Part shown: piece by piece, positions 1 through 9,148 of the stretch
Layout: every line of letters begins with the position of its first letter
Numbering within the stretch: position 1 is the stretch's first letter
From: Thraustochytrium sp. TN22
Taxonomy: Eukaryota > Sar > Bigyra > Thraustochytrida > Thraustochytriidae
Direction of reading: 5' to 3'
Length of the DNA: 64,000 bases
Assembly (NCBI GenBank): GCA_013306675.1
Contig: JABLUY010000147.1
Location: 1-64,000 of the forward strand
Made by a program: the position numbers and the translations under genes
Notes under the pieces: generated by a model
The model's database searches: none
Told to the model about the DNA's origin: nothing
The model's input: only the letters and a program-made list of their open reading frames with translations

Positions 1-55
1 CCGGTCTAATTTGCCCGCGTTGCGACGCCCTTTTCTAAGGACCAACCGACCCCTC
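1..55 (-). mobile_element. Terminal end of a second copy of the 4.95 kb DNA transposon
   Basis: The first 55 bases are the exact reverse complement of 38464-38518, the left end of the transposon annotated at 38464-43414. Identity stops after position 55, exactly at the terminal base inferred for the other copy (terminus GAGGGGTCGGTTGGTC read on the minus strand). The rest of this copy would lie to the left of the window. It is either a second insertion in opposite orientation or a solitary end; the window cannot tell which. Confidence 0.8.
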
Positions 56-765
56 TGCCCTCCGCCCGAGCCCTCATCCATCCAGGCCAGGCCGGCCATG
101 GCCGGGTCCTTAGCGCCATCACCATCCTGCCTGCGCGCCCTCCGCGGCAAGGGGCGGACGCGCCCGCGCCGCGCGCCGCGCGCCGGGCCGGTCCGCGCCC
201 GCGCGGCGAGGCGCGCGGCGAGGCGCGGCGAGGCGCGGCGAGGCGAGCGACGCGGGGCGGACGCGGGCACGTGCCCTGCGCCGCGCGAGCGCCTTGGTTG
301 CCGGCAGCGCGCGAGCAGGACTCCGACTCCTCCACTGGCGGGGGTGCTGCGCGCCGTGCACGTGCCGCGGGGTCGCACCGCGGCGCTCGTCATCGCTGCA
401 GTGCTGCGAGGCGGCGAGGCTGGGAGGGACGGGAGGTGCAAGGGGAGGGTGGTGGCGCGCCGCGTGGAGGAGCTCCCCAGGGCGCGTATTGCATTCCTGC
501 CTGCCTGCCTGCCTGCCTGCATGCATGCCTGCCAGACGGCGAAGAGCGATGCGGACGAAACGCACAGAGAGAGAGGGGTCAAGGTTCTTTCTCTGTCTGA
601 TTGACTGGGAGACAGACACTTGCAGTGATCCTGCCTTGAGACGCCACGCGTGTGCGTGTTGTGCAAGAGATGCGCAAAAAGATTACTTGTCTTTCGAGAG
701 GATTCAACTCTTGTCTGGCTAGCTCGCTAGCTCGCTCGCTCCAGCTCGTCGCTCTCTCTCTCTCT
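56..765. other. Intergenic, no supported gene
   Basis: GC-rich DNA between the transposon end and the tandem repeat. It holds a CCTG microsatellite (about 496-533) and short CT runs near 750. Open frames here have Arg/Ala/Pro-rich translations typical of random GC-rich DNA, and no domain was recognised. It probably includes downstream sequence of the nitronate monooxygenase gene. Confidence 0.5.
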
Positions 766-988
766 CCAACGCGGCAACGCAGACTCAATACGGGCGACAA
801 TGTCCTCAACGCGATCACGAGTGCACAGGCGAACCGCTCAAGCCCAACGCGTCAACGCAGACTCAATACGGGCGACAATGTCCTCAACGCGATCACGAGT
901 GCACAGGCGAACCGCTCAAGCCCAACGCGGCAACGCAGACTCGATACGGGCGACAATGTCCTCAATGCGATCACGAGTGCACAGGCGA
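766..988 (-). repeat. 78-bp tandem repeat (about 2.9 copies) made from the 3' end of the nitronate monooxygenase gene
   Basis: Three copies with a period of exactly 78 bp (matching points at 783, 861 and 939) and only a few substitutions. The gene-proximal copy encodes the last residues of the oxygenase and its TGA stop. The two others repeat that coding tail plus stop in what should be the 3' untranslated region. Because 78 is a multiple of three and each complete unit carries the stop, copy-number changes would leave the protein unchanged. Confidence 0.9.
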
Positions 989-2007
989 GGGCTCTGGCCG
1001 CTCCACATGCTGCCGAGTCCTGGGTCGGCCTTCTTGAGAGGCGCTGTGAGCGTCTGCTGCAACGGGTATGGAGCAACGTTCGGGCGCTGCTCTAGCACGC
1101 GCGGCTTGTTGTGGTTGGCAGCCCCAAGGCCTGGGCCGTAGGATCGCACGAAGTCGTTGACGAGCCCTCGCGCAGAGCGGCCCGAGAAGACGTCCGTGCA
1201 GATGGTGTCCGTCTCGGCGCTAGCCAGCACCCGGCGCTTGTGCTCTGCTGAGGCTTGCGAGTCGGCGCTCGTCAAGAACGCAGTGCCCATGCAGGCGCCG
1301 CGCGCGCCGAGGCAGAGCGCCGCCGCTACGCCACGCGCGTCCGCGATGCCGCCCGCTGCCAACACCGGCACGCGAACGCGGTCCACGATCTGCGGCACCA
1401 GGCTCACCGTGCCGACGAGCGTGGACTCTGGCAAAAAGGAGCCACGGTGACCCCCTGCCTCGGCGCCCTGCGCGATGATGGCGTCCACGCCGTCGTCTTG
1501 TAGCAGCAGCGCCTCTTCGACGCTCGTGGCCGTGCCAATTACGAGCGTGCCGTGATCTTGGAGTCGCGCCACGTCCGCACGGGCGAGCCTGCCGAAACAG
1601 AACGAGAGCAGCGGCACGCGCTTGGCCACCACTACATCCAGCTGTGCTGCGAGCTTGCACGCGCCGAGCGGCGCCGGGCTCGGCGGCAGCTCCACGCCAG
1701 CACGCGCGCACAGCGGCGCGAGCTCCTCGCGCGCCCTCGCCTCTCGCTCCCGCGCGTCCTCGCCCTCGCCCCACTCATACAGCGCAAACACGTTCACGCC
1801 CAGGCTCTCCGCGTGCTCCTCGCCGGTCAGCTGCCGCATCTCGTCAATGTCGGCCTCCAGCTCCTCCGCTGACCTGAAGGCGCCGCCGTGGAAGGCCACG
1901 ATACCCGCCCTGGCCGCGGCCGCCACCAGCACCGGCGTCGACACCCCGGCCATGGGCGCCAGGCATACAGGCGCTCGTCGCGCCAACAGCCGCCCCAGAC
2001 GATCCAT
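916..2007 (-). CDS. Nitronate monooxygenase (2-nitropropane dioxygenase family)
   Basis: A 363-residue FMN-dependent TIM-barrel enzyme expected to oxidise alkyl nitronates such as propionate 3-nitronate to carbonyl compounds and nitrite, which detoxifies a respiratory poison. The sequence opens with the family's first strand (LAPMAGVSTPVLVAAAARAG). It carries the GAEAGGHRG signature around the FMN and active site, then AAGGIADARGVAAAL and GACMGTAFL for phosphate binding, and ends with the family segment RSARGLVNDFVR. The ATG at 2007 is chosen because the barrel starts 15 residues later; the frame is open further upstream but only with Arg-rich sequence. No intron is needed. The last codons lie in a 78-bp tandem repeat. 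The nearest relatives of this class are often bacterial, so transfer is possible but not shown. Confidence 0.9.
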   Translation of the reverse strand: MDRLGRLLARRAPVCLAPMAGVSTPVLVAAAARAGIVAFHGGAFRSAEELEADIDEMRQLTGEEHAESLGVNVFALYEWGEGEDAREREARAREELAPLCARAGVELPPSPAPLGACKLAAQLDVVVAKRVPLLSFCFGRLARADVARLQDHGTLVIGTATSVEEALLLQDDGVDAIIAQGAEAGGHRGSFLPESTLVGTVSLVPQIVDRVRVPVLAAGGIADARGVAAALCLGARGACMGTAFLTSADSQASAEHKRRVLASAETDTICTDVFSGRSARGLVNDFVRSYGPGLGAANHNKPRVLEQRPNVAPYPLQQTLTAPLKKADPGLGSMWSGQSPRLCTRDRIEDIVARIESALPRWA

Positions 2008-2863
2008 GCCGCTCGCCCCTCGCGCGCGCGCGCGCGCACCTTGCCTGTGCCTGCGCCCTGCGCGATCTTGGTCTGCACGCCGCGGGGGACAAGAACGCCT
2101 CCGAGTCGGGCGCAGGGACGTGCGCCTGCCGTCCCGCTGACTGGGTACGAGCAGGAGCGCGGAGCTGCAGCTCCTGAGCATTTCACCAGGCTGCCTCCGG
2201 GCGCGAAACCTTCTCCGTCGTGCTCGTGGGCACAGCGGCGAAGCAGTGCAACAGCGAGGCACCAGCCCGTCGAACCGAGCAAGATGTCACGGGCCTCTTT
2301 GCGAGCGTTGGCGTTGCAAGTCCTTGTAACCAAGCATGTCAGCGTGACTTGATGTGAGGAAAGGAGAGAGAGAGAGAGAGAGAGAGAGGGGACGCGAGAG
2401 GACCGAGAGGACGAGGACAAGCAGATTCTCAACGTGCGTGCAGATGGAGCTCGAAAGTCGCTTGAACTCGGGCTGCCTCGGGCTGCTGCGGGCTGCTCTG
2501 GCGGGAAGGGTAGTCCTGGCACTTCACTTCCACTCGCACCCTAGCTAGAGCTAGCTAAGATTAGTCATTCGCCACCACGACTTCGCCCGAGCTTCATCGA
2601 ACGAGCAGCAGCCTGTGCAGTGGGCGAGCGGGAGCGAGAGCGAGCATGGCATGCCCTGGCCGCGCTCGTGGGAGCATCACGGTGCCCGCCTTGTCGCCAC
2701 GCGTCGTCAACGGCGCGGAGCGGCGCCCAAGTCAGGGTCCGGTGCGCGCGCGCAGCGGAACTCGTTGCGCAACAGCCGTACCGGACTCAGCGGGAGGCGG
2801 CGAGGCGGCAATCCCCACTCCGGTGCGGCGCGGCGCGCGGCGCGGCGCGCGGGCGTGGCGGCC
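2008..2863. other. Divergent intergenic region with a GA microsatellite
   Basis: Lies between the oxygenase (-) and the small spliced gene (+), so it should hold both promoters. A GA dinucleotide run occupies about 2363-2389. No convincing open frame or recognised regulatory motif was found. Confidence 0.5.
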
Positions 2864-3208
2864 ATGGTGGTAGGTGGCGGCGGCGGCGGCAGCGGCGACG
2901 AGCACGGCCCAGGCGCGGCCCTCTCCGGCGGCGACGCGGCTGGACTCCGCGGTGCCGAGGGGCGCGGACGACACAACAACAAGCCTGACTAACGCAACAA
3001 GCGGGCGACCAGGTCGTCAAGCGCGTAAGCGTGCTGCACGCGGACTCGCATGCTTGCTTGTTCGACCATGTGCGGCAGTGGCCTGGCGAGAAGAGTCCCG
3101 AGGCGCTCTCGGGCCTGGTGCGCAGCTTTTTCCAGTTCGGCGGCGAGCTGGGCGAGGCGGGTACGTGCTCCCTAGGTGCCCTCGTCGAGAGCCAACTTCG
3201 TTTCTCCG

Positions 3209-3239
<31 letters not shown>

Positions 3240-3756
3240 CTCGCTCGCTAGCTACGGTGGCAGCGCGTGCTTTGTAGAAAGCTAGAACTGACGCTTGCTC
3301 GCCTGCTCGTGTGCACAGGATTGTCCAAGGTCAAGTTCTCGGCCGCAGAGCCGAGACCAAGCCGCCACAACCGCAGTCGCAGTCGCACCGGCCCAGTGCT
3401 TGGAGGCGCGCGCAAGGTACGCTCCGCTGCACACATTGTGCAGAGAAAGTAGTCCGTCCTTGCAGCAGCTGACGTTCACGTTCCACGCTCAGGTAAACAC
3501 GCGCGGCGAAGACGTCTATCTGCACTGCTTCCCAGGCAAGCACGCTCTCATCACGGCTTTCACGCAAGAGCGCCCCGACGAAGCCAATCCTGAGAGGATA
3601 CGCAGCTTCATGGTGACAATCGACGAGGCTTTTGGGCTGCACCACGCGGAGGTCGAGAAGCTGCAGCTCGCCGTGTCGCGCGCCGTGGCCGACTTCGTCG
3701 AGCCCACGCCAGTCGAAGGTCCGGCGGACGTCCAAGGCTCCGTTGCGCAAAGCTGA
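2864..3756 (+). CDS. Small four-exon protein, possibly longin-like
   Basis: Proposed exons are 2864-2869, 3013-3160, 3319-3416 and 3493-3756, giving 171 residues. Donors are GTAGGT, GTACGT and GTACGC; acceptors end in CAG. A CTAAC branch-like site precedes the first acceptor, and all phases join in frame. The protein alternates hydrophobic strands and helices (VSVLHADSHACLF; LSGLVRSFFQFGGEL; VYLHCFPGKHALITAFT; FMVTIDEAFGLHHAEVEKLQ) with a basic Ser/Arg insert, a pattern recalling longin folds of vesicle-trafficking proteins. That likeness is inference and no family was identified. The six-base first exon is the weakest part. Intron 2 (3161-3318) contains a CT run at 3208-3236. The gene converges on UGGT, with 165 bp between the ends. 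Confidence 0.55.
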
Positions 3757-3921
3757 GCCGACCCGTGCCAGACTCGCTCGTCCTTGTTTCCTTCCCATCT
3801 TTTGTGTGCATAAGTCCTTTTCTCCGTGATAAGCGATGATGCAGGCTGTCCCGAAGAACCGAGGCAATTGGTCGTCAGACAAAAGCGCCGCCCCTCCGCA
3901 GTCGAACGGTCGAAACGCTCG

Positions 3922-6900
3922 CTACTCCACCCCTGGCGATCCCCCTCGGAGCACAGCCTTGATCTCCTCGTCCAGCTCGACCCAAGACTGCGGGAAAAGG
4001 TCGCCGGAGATAACGCGCTTGGCCATGTCCAGCTTGGGCTCCTTGTGCAGCGGGTTGTTGCACAGGTCAATGGTCTTGGAGTCCCTCTTGGAGGCATCCG
4101 AGCACCAGGACTCGCACCACAGCCACTCCTGCGGGAGTGAGTGGATCGGCACCAAGTGCTGCGCGTAGTTGGGCAGATCCTGGTCGAGGTTGCTGAGCGA
4201 GTTCGGGTCGCGGCTGAGCTGATCGTAGAGCGCGCGCAGACGGTCGCCCACCGTCATGCGCCGGAAGCGCTTGAGGTCGACGACGTAGAGCGCGGAGATG
4301 TGGTACGGGAGGCCGCGCAGGTGGTCCTTCCAATAGCCCGAGCGCCAGAACTGAAAGCCGAGCGTCTCCTGGCGCGATGTGCAGAACGGTGTGTAGCCGT
4401 AAGGCTTGCCCTCCAGATCCATCTCCCAGAGCTCCCGAAGGTCGGCACGCACCACCTGATCAGCGTCAACGTAGATCACCTTGGGCACGTCCAGCGGGAA
4501 GAGCACGTCCAAAAACAAAATCTTGTAGCCCCAGATGATGCGCTGCTTCTCCGTCTGCCTGCGCAGCCAGTGCGGCCACTTGTACGTGACGAGGGCCACC
4601 TCGAAGCCGTAGGCGTCCTTGAGCGCGCCCAGGCCTGCCTTGAACTCGGGCGACAAAAAGTTCTCAATCAGCCAGAACTTGACCGGATTGCGTGTCGCCT
4701 TGGTCACGCTCACCATCATGATGCGCAGGAATCGCTCGTACAGTGCGCCAGACGCCAGTGAAAACACGTGGATCGTCTCGTTCGCCGAGGCCTCGGCCGG
4801 GCCCTCCGCCGGCGCCAGGGTTGCCACGGCCGCAGGCTTGCTCGCCCTGCCGCCGCCCACCAGGCTCAGGACACGCTCCTGCACCCAAGCCACAAGGGGC
4901 GGACCCGTCGGTGCAGGGGCCGTGCCGCCGGCCTCGCCCGCGTTCCCCATTACGTCCTGGAGGGAGTCCTGCTCTCGACCTGGCCGCTTGTGCGCGGCGA
5001 TGCGATGGGCGTGGCCCGTGAAGCTGCGCAGCACGACCCGCATGGCGCCGTGCGGGCCTGCGCCGGGCTTTGTCGGCGCCGCCGAGGCCTCCGCCAGCTC
5101 GTACAGGTCCGCTGAAGGCCCTGGCGCGGGCTGCAGCAGCCACACGCCTGGGCGCGCCTGGAGCTGCAGGTAGCCGAGGTTCCGCATCACCAGGGTATCG
5201 GATTCTACCGCGTCGGGCCGGCCCGCGGGCAACAGCTGCACCTGCAGGCCGTCCGGCGGCACCTGCGTGCTGGCGTCGGCGCAGTGGCCGGTCACGAGCA
5301 GCTTGCTTAGAGAAAATGTCACCGTGGAGGTCGCCGCGCCAGCGTAGCCAAGCCGGATGTTGTCCGTGTCGAGGCCTGCCGTGTCGATTGGATACACGAT
5401 CCATGGCTCTGGCGTGAAAACCTTGAGCGTGAGGATCTGCTCCTGCGGGAGCCCATGGAAGTGGGCCGCCGCTGGGCCCGGGCCCAGGCCCGCGTCGTTC
5501 GCTGCAACGAAGCGGAAGTAGCTCGAGAGCGGCAAGGCCGACACGGACGGCTGGGGCGTCAGTACGAGCTCCACCTTTGCGCCCAGACGATCGCGCAACA
5601 AACGCACAACGCCCGCTACCCGCGGTGCAGCCTCAGACAGTGGGTCGATTACCACCTGCACCAGCAGCGTGCTGGCCGACTCGCTGGACGGCGATCCAGG
5701 CGGTGTCGCCGTCGAGTATACGAGGAGCGGCAGGTGCTTGCGCAGCTGCGCCATACCGACGGATTGCTTCCCCAAGCTCGCTCGCTGGGCTGCGAGTGGG
5801 GAGAGCCGCATGACGGCCTCCGGGCTGCGCAGCGCGCTCGGCAGGGACTGCACCACGATACTGGCGCGCAGCCGGCGCTCATGCGCGACGAGCAGCCCAA
5901 GGTCTTCCTCATCCATGGACACGGATGCGGGAGAGGCGTCCACGACACGGCCGTTCGCGAGCAGCTGCAGAGAGCGCACCGGCATGGCCGCGGCACGGCC
6001 CGTCAGGGCCACCATCCACTCCTCCACAGGCCGCGCCGGGTTTACGGCGGCTTCGTCCTCAGCCAGCAGCGCCCCGGCCGCCTCGTCGTCACCCGCCCGC
6101 GCCGCTTGCAAGAGGGCCGCCAGCCGACTCGGCTCACCTAGCTCCGGCAGGGCCACTGGCAGCAGGCCGAGGCGTACCTTGTCGGGCTCGCTCGCCTTGT
6201 AGGCCCACAGCGCGCGCAGCAGCTGGCGACCACGCGCCGAGCCCACCGCGTCCTCGTCTACCACGAGCCAGACCGTGACGTCCGCCGAGGCTGAGGAGGT
6301 CCACACGTACGGGACGTCGTCGCTCGCCACCAGCCCGACGGGCGGGTCCACAAAAGAAGACCCAGCGGTGTCCTGCAAAATGGCCTCATTGTTGCGCGGG
6401 ATGGCCTCGGCAAGATCCAGGATTGTCGCGAGCACGTTGGACTTGGCCGAGATCGCCTGCATGTGCACAAGGTAAGCCAAGAGCCGCTGCTCTCGGAAAA
6501 CCTCCTGCAAGAGCTGCGACTGGAAGTCGCCCCGCACCGTCAGAACCAGGCCGTTGAGCAACCAGGACTGCGGGTGTAGTCCCTTGCTCCTGACGTACGC
6601 CTGCATGGTTTTCGCCATGCCGTTGGTCTCCTCGTTGGTCTCCCCGAGGAAGGAGAGCGCCAGGTTCCGGTACTCCTCCTCCGATAGGCGCTTCTTCGTC
6701 CGCGCCTGCATCGCCAAAGTGCGAGAAAACACATCCAGGGCTTCCGACACGGTCAGCGCGCCTGCCTCGCTAAGGAGAACCAGCGAGCGCAACGCGAGGA
6801 TGCCCACGTTCCGCCCCCCCGCGTGCGTCCCAGCCAGGAAAAGTGCGGTGAAGCAGCGAGCACCACACCTATCGTCCAGAGCAGCGCCCTCGGCATCGGG

Positions 6901-8552
6901 CTGCCCGGTGGCCTCTGGCGCCAGGACGACGCCGAAGCGGATGCCTACCTTCTTGTCCAGCAGTGCGAAGCTCTGCTGCAGCATCAGGCGGCCCACGCTG
7001 GACAGCGGATCCACAACGAGGAGGACCGTGTACAGGTTCTTGCGCACTGGGATGATCTGGTAGGACTGCTGGAGGAGCTTGCGGAGGTCTCCCGGCCAGT
7101 TCTGGTACGCGTTGTCCTTTTCGATGTTGTTGTAGAAGAAAACCCCGCCCTTGGCGTCAGCGCGCACATCAATGCGAGGACCGGCGGCCTTGACGAGCGC
7201 GTCCGCACTCTGCGCTGAGCCCATCGCTGGCGGAGCACCGGCGGCCGCGATGCGACCCGCCATCACCTCGAGGAGCCTCTCGCCGCCCGGGACTACCTCG
7301 CCGGCGAGCCGCCGGGCACGAAAGCCATCGCGAATCGTCTCCACGAGGGCAAACACGTTAAAAGACTCGGATTGGGCGTCCACAGGGACGCCGTTGACGA
7401 GGACCGTGCCGTCGGGCACCTCCAAGCCCTGGCTCGCCAGTTCCGCCTGGGCCAGGAGTGCGTCAGGGTGTCGCACGCGGATGAGTGAGCGAGCACGAGA
7501 CGGGAAATTCTGCGCAATGTCCTCCCAGCGCGCTAGCGGGTCGCTGTCCTGCAAAATTTTCCATGCAGCCTGCAGGCCGAGGTTGACCATGTCCCAGACT
7601 TTGATCTGCGACAGTTCACCACGCTTGGACGCGGCCTCACGTTCCTCGCTGTCCAATTCGCCGCGCAGCGTCAGCAAGGCCTCACGCGCGCTCGGGACGC
7701 GCTTTAGGAGCTCGTCAAAACGAAGGCCGCCCACAGGTTCGCGCAAGTCCACATCCGCATCGCCAGCTTTTGCGCGCGCAGCCCCGTCCGTCTCGGACGC
7801 TTGGTCGCCGCCGCTCTTGTCATCATTCACGGTGAGATACTCCATGTTCTTGATATCGAGTGCCGCGCTGAAGCCCTGCAGCACGGTGCTCTGCAAGGCC
7901 ATCGGGTCGTCGGCCGCCGTATCACCGCCCGGCATGAAGCGGACGACGTACACAAGGTTCTGGCGTGCCGCACTGGCCTCCAGCTCTTGGTGCAGCGCCG
8001 TAAAGTCGGCACGGCCCAGCACGCCGTGCAGGACGGCCACGATGACGGGCGCGTTCGCGCGAGCAAAGGACCTGGGGTGCACGTGGTCCTGCTCCAAGAT
8101 CGCGAAAATCCCAACGTCGTCGCTGCCGCCCGGCTCGCCCTGGCACTGCGCCCGACGTTCGTCGAGCTCCCGTAGGGTATCTTGGAGTCCCTCGGGCGCC
8201 GTCGCGGCGGCGGTCGGCGCCTCTCGACCACAGCCGCGGATGGCAAGCGCGACCCAGGCACGGCCATCGTCTGGGTCACGAGGGGCCAGGGCGGCCTTGG
8301 CGGCCAGGCCGAGCTGCCGCTGCTGCTCGATCGCTGGCGCATGCTCGCGCAGCTCCAGCGAAAGGACCAAGAGATTGCGCGAAAAGGCGGCGTTGGCGTC
8401 GCCCTCCGACGCAGATGGGACGCCCAGTTCCACGGCGCGCCCCAGGAGGTTGTCGTCGTTGAGGTCCTCCCAGCCGCCCGGCTCCGCGCAGACCGCGTCC
8501 ACAAAGGCCCAGAAGGCGTTGCCGTCGTCGAGCGCTTCGCTCGCCTGTGCAC

Positions 8553-8602
<50 letters not shown>

Positions 8603-8866
8603 TGCCGTCAGCGCCCTTCGCTCTGCGTTCGCCTGCGCCTCCGCCTGCCCGCGACTTACCTCCATGAGCGGCCAGAAGCGGTGCGACGGCCAGGGCACCT
8701 CGAGCCGCACCTCGAGCGCGTTCTGCGCGATGCTGGATCCGACCAGCGCCACCAGGGACAGCAGCAGCGACAGCATGCCTGCCGTAGCGCCCATCGCGCC
8801 ACCGCTGCTGCTACCGCCGCCCCCGCCGCCGCCGCCGCCGCCCACGCCGCACCGCCGAACGACCAT
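3922..8866 (-). CDS. UGGT: UDP-glucose:glycoprotein glucosyltransferase (UGGT)
   Basis: The ER-lumen folding sensor that reglucosylates misfolded glycoproteins so they rebind calnexin/calreticulin. Exons are 8866-8660 and 8544-3922, 1609 residues. A GTAAGT donor and CAG acceptor rebuild the family N-terminus PLME|ASEALDDGNAFWAFVDAV, matching the LEASEFL...FWNFVE region of animal enzymes. An N-terminal Gly/Ser tract and hydrophobic segment (GMLSLLLSLVALVGSSIA) form the signal peptide. The long middle contains the thioredoxin-like and beta-sandwich region. The GT24 catalytic domain spans about 1320-1595, with the metal-binding DAD in YVDADQVVRADL near 1426, then NLDQDLPN and a WLWCESWC segment. 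An ATG at 8794 is an alternative start. The predicted C-terminus (RGGSPGVE) lacks a recognisable KDEL-like retrieval signal. Confidence 0.95.
8554..8602 (-). repeat. CTG trinucleotide run inside the UGGT intron
   Basis: About 49 bp of near-pure CAG on the plus strand (CTG in the sense of the gene), ending a few bases from the CAG acceptor at 8545. It fills nearly half of the 115-bp intron (8545-8659) and occupies the place of a polypyrimidine tract. Confidence 0.85.
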
Positions 8867-9148
8867 AATGGTCGAGCGCGCCTCGTTGTCGATCTGGCAG
8901 TGGCGCCGTCGCTGCGCCGCGGCCGCAAATGACCAAAAACCAACCGTCGGGACTCGGACTCCAACTTGAAGTCGGCCCGAGGCTCTCAAATTCGAGCTCA
9001 AATACCATCACCACCATCGCCTTCTACTCGTACATAAGATTACATCACGTGAATTGTCAGATACTGGTTGAAAGAAGGCTGCCTGCGATGAAGAGAAACA
9101 AGACGAGAGAACACACACAGACTTGCACGCAGATGGACCAACCAAAGC

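Noticed and set aside
11-604. A 197-codon plus-strand open frame at the window start
   Set aside because: It begins inside the transposon end and runs through the CCTG microsatellite with Arg/Ala-rich translation; no support.
7151-8932. A 593-codon open frame on the plus strand
   Set aside because: Antisense to UGGT, Ser/Arg-rich, no domain; a shadow of the real gene.
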